Source: Paraglaciecola sp. (GTDB lineage Bacteria; Pseudomonadota; Gammaproteobacteria; Enterobacterales; Alteromonadaceae). From it: DNA of 32,080 bases. The notes beneath the pieces were generated by a model. The model was not told the origin of the DNA and did no database searches. It saw nothing but the letters and a program-made list of their open reading frames with translations. Position 1 is the stretch's first letter, and the number at the start of each line of letters is the position of its first letter. Positions 16,998-25,668 of the stretch are shown here, piece by piece. The stretch covers positions 1-32,080 of the forward strand of contig JAACSL010000037.1 of assembly GCA_009993955.1 (NCBI GenBank), in the 5' to 3' direction. The position numbers and the translations under genes are program-made.

Positions 16998-18968
16998 CTA
17001 AAATGGACCAATAAGGGAACTATTTTCTTGCCATAAACTTTGCCATAGCTGATTACCGTGCGCGTAAAATACATGTTCGCCATGAATAACACTGCGATCT
17101 TCTCCGCCAAAAACGTAATGGTCTGCATCACTTCGTATTTTTAGCTGGTTGGTTAATCTAAGTTGTGCCGACGCACTGCTAGTGTCCACATCCAATAACA
17201 ACAAACTGGATTGTGGCAACCAATAGTCAAACTCATCTTTAACTAAACCCCATTGCTCCACTGGCATCGCAAATTGATAATGGCCGTTATTATTTAACAC
17301 CGTCAACGCCCGATAATCGTACTCCACAGGGGTATAAGTTTGTGCCATCACAATACTATTCACTTCGCGGGGATGACTGGGATCTGCAATGTCAAATAAG
17401 CTAATTTTTATGCCTTCCCTCGTAGGTGGCTCGAATGCCACTGTGCCATTTTCTGGAATATCACTGCGATTAACCTGTTGGCCAACCCCCAATAAAAAGT
17501 TGTTATCCATAGGATGCAGATAACTCGAATACCCTGGTATTTCTAAGGTGCCTAAAATAGTGGGACTGAGGGGATTTTCGACATCGATGACATATAAAGG
17601 ATCAATTCGTTCAAAAGTCACGATGTAGGCACGATTGCCAAAAAAGCGCACCGCATAAATGTCTTCACCGGGTTTACCCAATACCTCTGGGGCATCTCTG
17701 TTGGGGAGAGTCGCCACCACATTAAGACTGTTGCCCTGTTGCGCTAGTACTGACAATTGATGAACTGGCATACTGCCTGTGTAGTCACTGGCGACAATGC
17801 GCAAGTAATTATCCTGCTCACTGAGACGCAGTTGCCGCGGCCCATTCCAGCCAATCACGCCATTCACTGAACCTGAGGCCTGATAACTTAAGGTGGCGTC
17901 TAAACGGATTTTGTGCAAAACGGTCTGATTGTCTAAGGTACTGACCACGTATAAATTGTCTTTGGACATATACAACAAGTCAGCCATGGTGCTCACGCAG
18001 CTTGCACTAATATCATCGGGTAATTCCATGTTCACTCGGATCACAGAGACCAGCTGGGCATAGCCATCTTGTGCAGTTGCTGCCGCAGGAATGGCACAAT
18101 CTTCCGCTGCATAAAGTGCTTGAGCCACGCCATTGCGATACATTTTGGGCATCAACTCATCATCGGGTGTATCCAAAATACGCAAGTAATTGGCTAGTTG
18201 TTCTTGCTCAGTGACGGCATTAACATTCAAACTAGGCACATGTGCCACGTAACTTGTCACCAAATAAACGTAGTTATCGATGCGCCGGCTGGAAACCAGA
18301 TACCCGTCAAACTCGATATTGGCTAATGCTTGAGGTTGCTGTGGGTCAGTGCTGGAATACAAGTCTAAACTTACTTTTTGGTTTGCATCCGCCCAAGGAT
18401 CAATAAGCAAACTATCAAAGGTCATAAACACGGTATTTTCACTCAAAACAGCAAGATGACTGTTATGTAAGTAAAGGCCATTGATATTGGCATTTTCACT
18501 CTGCAAACCAATTTTTGCCGCCTCAGTCAAGGAGAAATCAGCATTGCGCTGCATGATGCGCACATGTGCAGGGCTAGCGGTTGTGTCTGACCAATCTGGA
18601 TAAGCAGCGAGGTAAAGTGTTTCACCGTCGTATTCAATTCTATCGGCTTCATCTACCCCCGCTTCTTGGGTCGTAGTCTGGGAAAAACCAGCGTCGACAC
18701 TGTTTTCAGACATAACCGGCGCCATGCGACCATAATTTGCAGTGGCAGAATAAATGCCATTTTTGATAAAGCGACTGGCAGCACCTTGACTGACTTTGAC
18801 TAATGCACCACTGAAAGGTTTCGCTTGGTTGATCAAAGGCACTTGTGTCGGCCGCTGATTTTGTGATTCGGTGTTATCACTGCCTGAACATGCAAGCAGG
18901 CCTGTGGTCAAAAAACCTAACGCCATTATTTTTGTCAGTGATGTCCGCTTAATGATTGGTAAAGCCAT
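16998..18968 (-). CDS. Beta-propeller domain lipoprotein
   Basis: A 656-residue protein whose N-terminus MALPIIKRTSLTKIM...LTTGLLACSG carries a lipobox with Cys27 followed by Ser, predicting an outer-membrane lipoprotein. The rest resembles the secreted beta-propeller family distantly related to WD-40 (COG4880-like). Typical are TTTQEAGVDEADRIEYDGETLYLAA, ANINGLYLHNSHLAVLSE, SSRRIDNYVYLVTSYV, NRAYIVTFERIDPLYVID, LGTLEIPGYSSYLHPMD and KISLFDIADPSHP. The role is unknown. I chose the ATG at 18968 (AGG 6 nt upstream) over one at 19001, because it gives a standard lipoprotein signal. It has its own terminator and is divergent from the MipA-type operon. Confidence 0.88.
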   Translation of the reverse strand: MALPIIKRTSLTKIMALGFLTTGLLACSGSDNTESQNQRPTQVPLINQAKPFSGALVKVSQGAASRFIKNGIYSATANYGRMAPVMSENSVDAGFSQTTTQEAGVDEADRIEYDGETLYLAAYPDWSDTTASPAHVRIMQRNADFSLTEAAKIGLQSENANINGLYLHNSHLAVLSENTVFMTFDSLLIDPWADANQKVSLDLYSSTDPQQPQALANIEFDGYLVSSRRIDNYVYLVTSYVAHVPSLNVNAVTEQEQLANYLRILDTPDDELMPKMYRNGVAQALYAAEDCAIPAAATAQDGYAQLVSVIRVNMELPDDISASCVSTMADLLYMSKDNLYVVSTLDNQTVLHKIRLDATLSYQASGSVNGVIGWNGPRQLRLSEQDNYLRIVASDYTGSMPVHQLSVLAQQGNSLNVVATLPNRDAPEVLGKPGEDIYAVRFFGNRAYIVTFERIDPLYVIDVENPLSPTILGTLEIPGYSSYLHPMDNNFLLGVGQQVNRSDIPENGTVAFEPPTREGIKISLFDIADPSHPREVNSIVMAQTYTPVEYDYRALTVLNNNGHYQFAMPVEQWGLVKDEFDYWLPQSSLLLLDVDTSSASAQLRLTNQLKIRSDADHYVFGGEDRSVIHGEHVFYAHGNQLWQSLWQENSSLIGPF

Positions 18969-19134
18969 AACAAACCTATGTGAGTGATTGACTTGAAACA
19001 AAGTCTAGTCAATGACTTCAGGCATTAATGATTCAAATTGCGTGCAATTGTGAATAATTGTAATCGACAGATATTCCTGAGTTAAAATCTGCTAGGCTTG
19101 CCTCCATGATTACGCAACAGCAAATGGGAATGTC

Positions 19135-20007
19135 TTGCGCGCCTTTAGTTGTCTATTTTTTGTGCTCCTACTTATCACTAGTCGACCAAGTTTCCCTTGC
19201 GATTCGACCGAACAGTGTTTGGACGCCAATCAATGGCAAGTGGGGCTTGCCGTGGGGCTTGGTGGCAAGTCCAACCCTTTAGTCGATGGTGATACCATTC
19301 CACTTATCTTACTGCCCGACATTGCTTGGTATGGTGAGGCGGCGTATTTTGATAATGGCGAACTTGGATGGCAGTGGACTGACAGCCCTCACAGCGCGTT
19401 TGTCAGCTATGTAAGCGTCGATAATGAACGGGCTTTTTTCAGTTTTTTGCATCCCGCCAATATATTTTCGTCCAACGGCACGATTAGCATTTCTCCCGAA
19501 CCGGGTCTGGGTGAACCAGGCAGAGAGCCTGAAATTAAAGAAAATCTCGCGGTGTCATTGGACGATGTTGCTCGCCGAAACTGGGCTGTGATGGCTGGCG
19601 CCCGTTGGTATTTTTATGTGAAGGATAGTGAGTTACACATAGCCATTGAACAAGACATCAGTGGTGTGCACAAAGGTCAAAAAGTGGCAGCGAGCATTCT
19701 CTATCCTTGGCAGTTTGCGGATTGGCAAGTGAGCCTGCAAGCACAATTGATCTGGAAGAGTCGTGACCTTATTGATTACTATTATGGTGTAAGTGCTCGT
19801 GATGGTGTTGATAGATCACAATTTTATCAAGGCAAAGCAGGCTTTCAGCCAAGTATTGCTGTCACGGTGGTAAACCCCATCAACGAACAATGGCATTGGC
19901 TAGCAAAAGCCTCCTATCAACAACTACATACTGGTATGACAGACAGTCCTCTTGTCAATAAAAACAAGGTGTATAGTCTATTTTTCGGTGCGGCTTATCG
20001 TTTCTAA
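19135..20007 (+). CDS. MipA/OmpV family outer-membrane protein
   Basis: A 290-residue protein with a signal peptide (cleavage near residue 21), a repeated beta-strand pattern and a terminal phenylalanine (FFGAAYRF), as in outer-membrane barrels. The segments WQVGLAVGLGGKSNPLVDGD, LLPDIAWYGEAAYFDNGELGW and LIDYYYGVSARDG are the MipA/OmpV pattern. The start appears to be TTG at 19135, with GGGA 5 nt upstream; no in-frame ATG gives a better signal. It heads an apparent operon with a DUF3019 gene, a response regulator and a histidine kinase, and is probably part of their envelope-stress output or sensing. A similar set, ompV beside carRS/vprAB, occurs in Vibrio cholerae. Confidence 0.85.
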   Translation: MRAFSCLFFVLLLITSRPSFPCDSTEQCLDANQWQVGLAVGLGGKSNPLVDGDTIPLILLPDIAWYGEAAYFDNGELGWQWTDSPHSAFVSYVSVDNERAFFSFLHPANIFSSNGTISISPEPGLGEPGREPEIKENLAVSLDDVARRNWAVMAGARWYFYVKDSELHIAIEQDISGVHKGQKVAASILYPWQFADWQVSLQAQLIWKSRDLIDYYYGVSARDGVDRSQFYQGKAGFQPSIAVTVVNPINEQWHWLAKASYQQLHTGMTDSPLVNKNKVYSLFFGAAYRF

Positions 20008-20019
20008 TGGATTATTAAT

Positions 20020-20394
20020 TTGAGAGTTGTGCTAGTTTTTATCAGTTCACTGTACCTATTCAGCCAAGGACTTGCTGCGCAATTGCCGTTTTGGCATGTG
20101 CAACCGACTATTTGTATTCGACCGAGTGACAGCGAATTGTGCCGCCTCACCCTCATTATTCAGCAAGAGGGTTTAGCCCAAGGGCAATATTGCTTGTTTC
20201 TCAGCCAACAACAACTTCGATGTGTTGATGACAACCAATTCCCCCTCAGTCTCGAGGTTAGCTTGGCAGGCAGCAACCGCCTACTATTATTAGATCCCAG
20301 CGAAAACGTTATCCTAAGTGCCGAACTCGAGGTGAAATCTCAACAAAGTAATGCTCAGCGCCGCCGTTTGCGCAGTCCATGGAGTATATTCTGA
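20020..20394 (+). CDS. DUF3019 domain secreted protein
   Basis: A 124-residue protein with a signal peptide (ending GLAAQ, about residue 20) and four cysteines (PTICIRPSDSELC, GQYCLF, QLRCVDD) that could form two disulfides. This matches DUF3019, a family of unknown function often found next to MipA/OmpV and two-component genes. The start is TTG at 20020, 12 nt after the preceding stop, or possibly GTG at 20029; neither has a good ribosome binding site. Its stop overlaps the response-regulator start by one base (TGATG). It may be a periplasmic accessory to the adjacent sensor kinase, but this is inference from position. Confidence 0.82.
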   Translation: MRVVLVFISSLYLFSQGLAAQLPFWHVQPTICIRPSDSELCRLTLIIQQEGLAQGQYCLFLSQQQLRCVDDNQFPLSLEVSLAGSNRLLLLDPSENVILSAELEVKSQQSNAQRRRLRSPWSIF

Positions 20395-21095
20395 TGCCCA
20401 AAATCCTATTAGTGGAAGATGATGAACGTTTAAGTCAGTTGGTGGTGAAATACCTGCAGGATCAGCACTTCCATGTCACCCGCTTGGCTGATGGCAGCAA
20501 ATTAGTGCAAACCGTCAAGCAATGGCAACCTGATCTTATCGTGCTGGATGTTATGTTACCCGGTGAAAATGGTTTTGCTTTGTGCCGAGCGGTGCGTCCG
20601 CATTTTAATGGCCCCTTACTCTTTATGACCGCCAAAGATGACGATATCGACCAAGTGCTTGGCCTAGAGATTGGTGCAGACGACTATTTAATTAAACCTG
20701 TTGAGCCAAGAGTTTTATTGGCACGCGTTAATGCCTTGTTGCGCCGCAGTCAACGTCACAACCCGGAAGGACAAAGCCTTCAGGTACTTGAATTTGGCCA
20801 TTTGCGCATAGAACGCTCTACCCGTAGCGCCAAACTAAAAGGCCGAGATGTACAACTGACCAGCCACGAATTTGATATGTTGTGGAAGCTCGCCGAAAAT
20901 GCCTCAACCTTGGTGGAACGCAGCCTGTTATATGATGAACTCATTGGCCGTGAATACGATGGCTTGGATCGCTCAGCAGATGTGAGGATTTCACGTTTGC
21001 GCAAAAAACTGGAAGACAATCCTTTGCACCCTTATCGTATTAAAACGATTTGGGGTAAGGGCTTTTTCTTTGTTGCTGAAGCTTGGAATGACTAA
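20394..21095 (+). CDS. OmpR-family response regulator (RstA-like)
   Basis: A 233-residue regulator. The receiver domain has acidic residues Asp9/Asp10, phospho-acceptor Asp52 in LIVLDVMLPGENG, Thr79 and Lys101 (DYLIKPVEP). The C-terminal winged helix (~135-230) has the OmpR pattern LTSHEFDMLWKLAENA, RSADVRISRLRKKLEDNP and IKTIWGKGFFFVAE. The start at 20394 is preferred because GGAG stands 9 nt upstream and the protein then begins MPKILLVEDDE; an in-frame ATG at 20379 would add five residues. It is coupled to the preceding DUF3019 gene (TGATG) and followed after 5 nt by its kinase. Confidence 0.95.
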   Translation: MPKILLVEDDERLSQLVVKYLQDQHFHVTRLADGSKLVQTVKQWQPDLIVLDVMLPGENGFALCRAVRPHFNGPLLFMTAKDDDIDQVLGLEIGADDYLIKPVEPRVLLARVNALLRRSQRHNPEGQSLQVLEFGHLRIERSTRSAKLKGRDVQLTSHEFDMLWKLAENASTLVERSLLYDELIGREYDGLDRSADVRISRLRKKLEDNPLHPYRIKTIWGKGFFFVAEAWND

Positions 21096-21100
21096 GTTCG

Positions 21101-22336
21101 GTGGCCAGACTTTTTTTTAGTTTGTACATTGTTATCACCTTTGCTTTGGTGAGTTTAAGCGCGGCCCTTGAATCCATCTTTTTACCTGTGGCACAAGAGA
21201 GTAATAACAGTCATGTGGCCACGTTGTTGGCTGCTGCAAAACAGCAAGATGTTGATATCATCCAGTTGATCGAAGCCAGTAACCTGCCTCTACGCCGTTT
21301 TTCCATTACTGATTTATCCTGGTCAAAGGCTCAATTGGCGCAATTGCAGGCTGGGGCTAGCATCAGCTTGTATGATGAAGCTAACCGAGAACAAATTTAC
21401 CTATTGAGTGATGACGGAGTGGTGCTTGAAGTCACCGTCACCGAGCCAGGCCTGAGCTTCAGTTCAACGCTGTGGTACCGCAGCATTTTTTTTATTCTAT
21501 TAGCAGCAGTCATTGCCTTGTGGTTATGGCCTTTGTGGCGGGACTTAAACCTTTTAAAAAAGGCGGTCACAACCACCATGCCGGATGGCAATATTGCTGA
21601 AAATGCTATTGGTGCAAACTCATTGGTTGCTCCCATTGCCAAGGCATTAAATTCTATGCGCGGGCAAATCTCACAATTGTTGCGGAATCAGCGTGAATTG
21701 TCGGGGGCCGTTGCCCACGAGTTTAGAACCCCGTTGGCGCGTTTAAAATTTGCTTTAGGTATGCAAGAACAAAGCGAGATGAGTCAATGGCAAGATATGC
21801 AACAAGACGTAGTGGAGCTTGAGCGATTGGTGCAAGAGATGTTGGATTTTTCTGCCTCTGAAGCCCATCTGCCCACCCTGCATTTTGCTGAAATTCCCTT
21901 ACTCTCATTGTGTGAAGCGCTACTACAAAAACTGAAAAGCAGTCATTTGCATGCTTTAGACGCAAAGTTAGTCGGCCCGGCAACCCTTTTGCTTGGCGAT
22001 GATTTATACGTAGAGCGGGCACTGGAAAATCTCTTGGTCAACGCAAGTCGTTATGCAAAGTCAAAACTACGAATCAGCATTGTGCCAACTGACGAGTATG
22101 TTGAGGTGTCAGTGGAAGATGATGGCCCAGGTATTGAAGAGAACTTGCGAGCTAAAGTATTTGAGCCCTTTTTTCGACCAGACGAGGGACGCGGTCGCAA
22201 ACAAGGCGGTGCTGGCTTAGGGTTAGCCATTGTCAGTCGGATCATGCAATGGCATCAGGGCGAGTGTTCTATCAGTGACAGCGAATTTGGTGGTGCTAAA
22301 TTTATCTTGCGCTTCCCCAACGAAACTCAGGTTTAG
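21101..22336 (+). CDS. Sensor histidine kinase (RstB-like)
   Basis: A 411-residue inner-membrane kinase: first helix ~4-24, a periplasmic sensor of ~100 residues, second helix ~126-145, then a short HAMP-like linker. The H-box VAHEFRTPLARLKF contains phospho-accepting His206. The ATP-binding domain shows the N-box ENLLVNASRYA, the G1 box EDDGPGI, the F-box FEPFFRPD and the G2 box GGAGLGLAIV. All catalytic motifs are intact. The start is GTG at 21101. It pairs with the regulator immediately upstream. Its stop codon overlaps that of the convergent small gene at 22333. Confidence 0.94.
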   Translation: MARLFFSLYIVITFALVSLSAALESIFLPVAQESNNSHVATLLAAAKQQDVDIIQLIEASNLPLRRFSITDLSWSKAQLAQLQAGASISLYDEANREQIYLLSDDGVVLEVTVTEPGLSFSSTLWYRSIFFILLAAVIALWLWPLWRDLNLLKKAVTTTMPDGNIAENAIGANSLVAPIAKALNSMRGQISQLLRNQRELSGAVAHEFRTPLARLKFALGMQEQSEMSQWQDMQQDVVELERLVQEMLDFSASEAHLPTLHFAEIPLLSLCEALLQKLKSSHLHALDAKLVGPATLLLGDDLYVERALENLLVNASRYAKSKLRISIVPTDEYVEVSVEDDGPGIEENLRAKVFEPFFRPDEGRGRKQGGAGLGLAIVSRIMQWHQGECSISDSEFGGAKFILRFPNETQV

Positions 22337-22692
22337 GGTTTTAACAACTCTGTTCGTTGCATTTCATTACATACGTATATCAGCGTCGCACCATAAATAA
22401 AGGGATTTTTATCATGACCTTCGCAATACATCCGATTAAAATCAGTGACAGAGCTTTTGCCCTGTAACACAGAATTTAGATAATCACTTTGGTAGTCGTT
22501 TAAATTTTGCACATGAGGAGCAATCTGAGCTCGAAATGCAGCCAGTTGCTGTTTTTCAGCAACAAGAGACACTTCTAACATCCAATCTGCCAGAATTGTC
22601 TGCATATCAGTAAACCAGTATTGCACAAAGGACGTGCGCAACACGGTGACCAAGGCTAACACTTCAAAGGCAATAATAAAGAAACGAAACAT
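22333..22692 (-). CDS. Small hypothetical protein with one N-terminal membrane helix
   Basis: A 119-residue protein starting at an ATG (22692) with GAG 6 nt upstream. The first ~20 residues (MFRFFIIAFEVLALVTVL) form a signal or anchor helix. The remainder is mostly helical, ending with CNEMQRTELLKP. I recognise no family. A longer frame opens upstream to 22953 but runs into ccoG on the other strand and looks non-coding there. Its stop codon overlaps that of the histidine kinase gene on the opposite strand. It could be a real exported protein or a chance frame; the hydrophobic start and clean termination favour the former. Confidence 0.55.
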   Translation of the reverse strand: MFRFFIIAFEVLALVTVLRTSFVQYWFTDMQTILADWMLEVSLVAEKQQLAAFRAQIAPHVQNLNDYQSDYLNSVLQGKSSVTDFNRMYCEGHDKNPFIYGATLIYVCNEMQRTELLKP

Positions 22693-22912
22693 ACAACTCA
22701 GCTTTAGATTTTCATGGCAGTAGTGTAGATGAAGACATTGAACAAAAAAACTACGAATAGGTATGCCAATAAATAACAAGGCATGAAGCTTGACGATAAT
22801 TGTGGTAAATATAACGGTGCACTTTGTATCATTTGCGCAGCAGTTCACACCAAGTTGGTGTAGATGATATACTCCCCTTGCAGTTTCACCAAAAGAACAC
22901 TTAGGACATCGC

Positions 22913-24352
22913 ATGAGTGAACGTATTCCCGTAAAAGTTATTTCTCCTGTCAAAGTTCACAAACCAGATGCCAACAAACACGATGACCGCTATACCCCGC
23001 GTAGTCGCATCTATGTGAGAGCAGTCAGTGGCGCATTAGACAAATTTCGTCGTTTTTTTGGTTTATTTTTTCTGGGCACCTTTGCCATATTGCCCTGGCT
23101 GCAGTACAACGATCAGCAAGCGATATTGTTGGATATTGGCAGTCAGCGCTTTAATATTTTTGGCCTGACACTGTGGCCTCAAGACCTTACCCTGCTTGCA
23201 TGGATCCTGATTGTTGCAGCCTTTGCCTTGTTTTTTGTCACCACCTTTGCTGGGCGGGTTTGGTGTGGTTTTATGTGCCCCCAAACCACCTGGACATTTA
23301 TTTATATTTGGTTTGAAGAAAAACTGGAGGGTACGCGGAATCAGCGCATTAAGTTAGATGAACGCGCCATGGATTTGGATAAAGTCCTACGTAAAACGTT
23401 AAAACACAGCGCTTGGATAACAGTAGCCTTGTTAACCTCATTGACGTTTGTCGGCTATTTCACACCTATCGACCAGCTGTTTGTGGACTTCTTTACGCTG
23501 TCGTGGAGTTTTTGGGCGGCATCTTGTGTGTTGTTTTTTACCTTCTGTACCTACGGTAATGCTGGATGGATGCGTGAGATCATGTGTACTCACATTTGTC
23601 CTTATGCACGATTCCAATCAGCCATGTTTGATAAAGACACTTATACCGTTGCGTATAATCCAACACGTGGTGAACAACGTGGTCCAAGGCCGCGTAAAAC
23701 CAGTCGTGAAGATAATCTAGCCCAAGGCTTAGGCGACTGCATTGACTGTAACTTATGTGTGCAAGTGTGCCCAACTGGTATTGATATTCGCAATGGCTTG
23801 CAATACGAGTGTATCAACTGTGGTGCCTGTGTGGATGCTTGTAATGGGGTAATGGAAAAAATGAATTACCCCAAAGGCCTGATCAGTTTTACCTCTGAAA
23901 CTGAGCTGGCTGGCGGCGTGACCAAGATCTTGCGCCCCAAACTGATCGGTTATGCTGTGGTATTAGTCATCATGGCGGGTTTATTGGTCTTTGAAATTGC
24001 CAGTCGTGTGCCCCTTGAAATGGACATTATTCGTGACAGAAATTCCTTATTTAGAGAAACCAGTGAGGGTTTGATCGAAAACGTATATACCTTGAAAATT
24101 TTAAATAAGTCTCAGCAAGAACGTCATTACACAATTAGTGTAGAGGGTTTAGAGGGCGTGCAATTTATCGGTAATCAGCACGTGACCGTGGCTGGAGGAG
24201 AAGTGCTGACGTGGCCCATTAGTTTGGCGATTGCCCCTGAATTGCTCAAGGAACAGATCACTGAATTTAAGTTTACCGTAGAATCCACCGACGACCCGCT
24301 ACAAAAAGTACAAGTATCGGAAGAAAGTAAGTTCTTGTATCCCTATTTGTAG
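22913..24352 (+). CDS. ccoG: Cytochrome oxidase accessory protein CcoG (FixG/RdxA)
   Basis: A 479-residue membrane iron-sulfur protein needed for assembly of cbb3-type cytochrome c oxidase, probably in copper reduction or delivery. About five membrane helices are visible. The membrane-embedded motif CGFMCPQTTW (Cys118, Cys122) and CTHICPYARFQ (Cys225, Cys229) are present. Two 4Fe-4S motifs follow: Cys276/279/282/286 and Cys300/303/306/310. The last ~110 residues form the FixG C-terminal immunoglobulin-like domain. An AGGA 7 nt upstream supports the ATG at 22913. No ccoNOPQ or ccoI genes appear here. srkA follows after 8 nt. Confidence 0.95.
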   Translation: MSERIPVKVISPVKVHKPDANKHDDRYTPRSRIYVRAVSGALDKFRRFFGLFFLGTFAILPWLQYNDQQAILLDIGSQRFNIFGLTLWPQDLTLLAWILIVAAFALFFVTTFAGRVWCGFMCPQTTWTFIYIWFEEKLEGTRNQRIKLDERAMDLDKVLRKTLKHSAWITVALLTSLTFVGYFTPIDQLFVDFFTLSWSFWAASCVLFFTFCTYGNAGWMREIMCTHICPYARFQSAMFDKDTYTVAYNPTRGEQRGPRPRKTSREDNLAQGLGDCIDCNLCVQVCPTGIDIRNGLQYECINCGACVDACNGVMEKMNYPKGLISFTSETELAGGVTKILRPKLIGYAVVLVIMAGLLVFEIASRVPLEMDIIRDRNSLFRETSEGLIENVYTLKILNKSQQERHYTISVEGLEGVQFIGNQHVTVAGGEVLTWPISLAIAPELLKEQITEFKFTVESTDDPLQKVQVSEESKFLYPYL

Positions 24353-24360
24353 AGGTTGCT

Positions 24361-25335
24361 GTGAGTACATTTGATTTTTCAGGTTTGAGTCCTGACCTGA
24401 TCTTAGACGCCATTGAAACAGTTGGCTTTCGCGTAGATTCTGGTTTATTGGCTTTAAATAGTTACGAGAACAGGGTCTACCAGTTTATTGAAGAAGATAA
24501 ACGTCGCTATGTGGTTAAATTTTATCGGCCACAGCGTTGGTCAGTGCAACAAATTGAAGAAGAGCACAGTTTCAGTGTTGAGTTAGCCAGTCACGACATT
24601 CCGGTTGTAGCCCCACTGAGTTTTAATGGCCGCACTTTACTGCACTATCAAGGCTATCATTTTGCGCTATTCCCCTCTGTAGGCGGCAGACAATTTGAAG
24701 TGGATAACTTAGATCAGTTGGAATGGATGGGGCGCTTTATCGGTCGTATTCACGCTGTATCTAAACGTTGTCTGTTCAACCACCGACCAAATTTAAGTGT
24801 ACAAGAACATCTTATCGAGCCGATGAATAGTTTGCAGCACAGCAGTTTGGTGCCAGATTACTTGCGTCCTTCTTTAGCGGCTATCTTGCAACCCGTGGTC
24901 AATCAAGCCAGTGCCATGTTCAAGGTGGCAGCAAATTCCATGATTCGACTGCATGGTGATTGTCACCCAGGAAACATTCTATGGCGCGATGGTCCCACCT
25001 TTGTCGATCTCGATGATTGCCGCAATGGACCAGCTATCCAAGATCTATGGATGATGTTGTCTGGCGATAGACAACAACAAACGTTGCAACTTGACGTGCT
25101 CATTAACGCCTACGAAGAATTCGCCGATTTTGATAAAAGCCAATTACGTTTAATTGAACCATTACGAGCCATGCGAATGGTGCATTACATGGCTTGGCTG
25201 GCAAAACGCTGGCTTGATCCTGCTTTTCCCCAAGCTTTTCCTTGGTTTGCCGAAGGAAAATATTGGGAACAACAAATACTGACCTTGAAAGAACAACTGG
25301 CGGCACTTGACGAAGCACCACTGCAATTATTCTGA
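24361..25335 (+). CDS. srkA: Stress response kinase A (SrkA/YihE)
   Basis: A 324-residue protein kinase of the aminoglycoside-phosphotransferase-like fold that phosphorylates serine/threonine and counters envelope-stress-linked cell death in E. coli. Nucleotide-binding Lys53 (YVVKFYRP), the catalytic HGDCHPGN (198-205, Asp200, Asn205) and VDLDD (Asp216) are intact. The C-terminal stretch LIEPLRAMRMVHYMAWLAKRW closely matches E. coli SrkA. GTG start with AGAGG 6 nt upstream. In E. coli srkA is followed directly by dsbA; here dsbA is about 6 kb downstream with btuB and duplicated genes between. It is probably co-transcribed with ccoG. Confidence 0.95.
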   Translation: MSTFDFSGLSPDLILDAIETVGFRVDSGLLALNSYENRVYQFIEEDKRRYVVKFYRPQRWSVQQIEEEHSFSVELASHDIPVVAPLSFNGRTLLHYQGYHFALFPSVGGRQFEVDNLDQLEWMGRFIGRIHAVSKRCLFNHRPNLSVQEHLIEPMNSLQHSSLVPDYLRPSLAAILQPVVNQASAMFKVAANSMIRLHGDCHPGNILWRDGPTFVDLDDCRNGPAIQDLWMMLSGDRQQQTLQLDVLINAYEEFADFDKSQLRLIEPLRAMRMVHYMAWLAKRWLDPAFPQAFPWFAEGKYWEQQILTLKEQLAALDEAPLQLF

Positions 25336-25347
25336 GTAAGCTCAGAA
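25330..25347 (+). terminator. Candidate hairpin terminator after srkA
   Basis: A 7-bp stem TTCTGAG/CTCAGAA with a TAAG loop overlaps the srkA stop codon. The following sequence is T-rich but has no clean T-run, so termination here is uncertain. Confidence 0.35.
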
Positions 25348-25391
25348 TAAACCTTTCTTAATATATAACATCTAAATATAATCCCCCCCGA

Positions 25392-25590
25392 TTAAGGTGC
25401 CTTTCATTCTAAGCCATTGCTGAATGAGGGATAATCGGGAAGTTGGTGCGCACATAAACGTGTTAAACCAACGCTGCCCCCGCAACGGTAAATAAGTTAA
25501 CGCTTTGCAGAGATACCACTGTTCGTTTGAATGGGAAGGTGCAAGGTGAATCAAGCAATTGATTGCTTATGAGCCCGGATACCGGCCTTA
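25392..25590 (+). ncRNA. Cobalamin (B12) riboswitch
   Basis: The leader has the expected order of conserved elements: AAGGTGCC near 25395, AATCGGGAA near 25433, GGTGCG near 25445, the core GCTGCCCCCGCAACGGTAA near 25472, and the B12 box GAGCCCGGATACCGGCC (25571-25587). This is the adenosylcobalamin-class aptamer. It lies just upstream of a btuB-like gene, so high cobalamin should shut off the receptor. A hairpin with a short T-rich tail follows at 25599-25628 and is a likely expression platform. Confidence 0.95.
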
Positions 25591-25598
25591 GTCTGGTG

Positions 25599-25628
25599 CT
25601 GTGCAAGCTTGCTTGTGCAGATTATTTT
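25599..25628 (+). terminator. Likely riboswitch expression-platform hairpin
   Basis: CTGTGCAAGC and GCTTGTGCAG form a 10-bp stem with two G-U pairs, directly followed by ATTATTTT. It lies 12 nt past the B12 box and 41 nt before the btuB start, a sensible position for a ligand-controlled terminator. The T-run is imperfect, so translational control cannot be excluded. Confidence 0.55.
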
Positions 25629-25668
25629 CATGTGCTCGGGTGGAGCGCATTCACAAGGCTAACTTATT

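Noticed and set aside
16862..17131. Minus-strand 89-codon frame overlapping the end of the beta-propeller gene
   Set aside because: It is out of frame with that gene and crosses its terminator hairpin.
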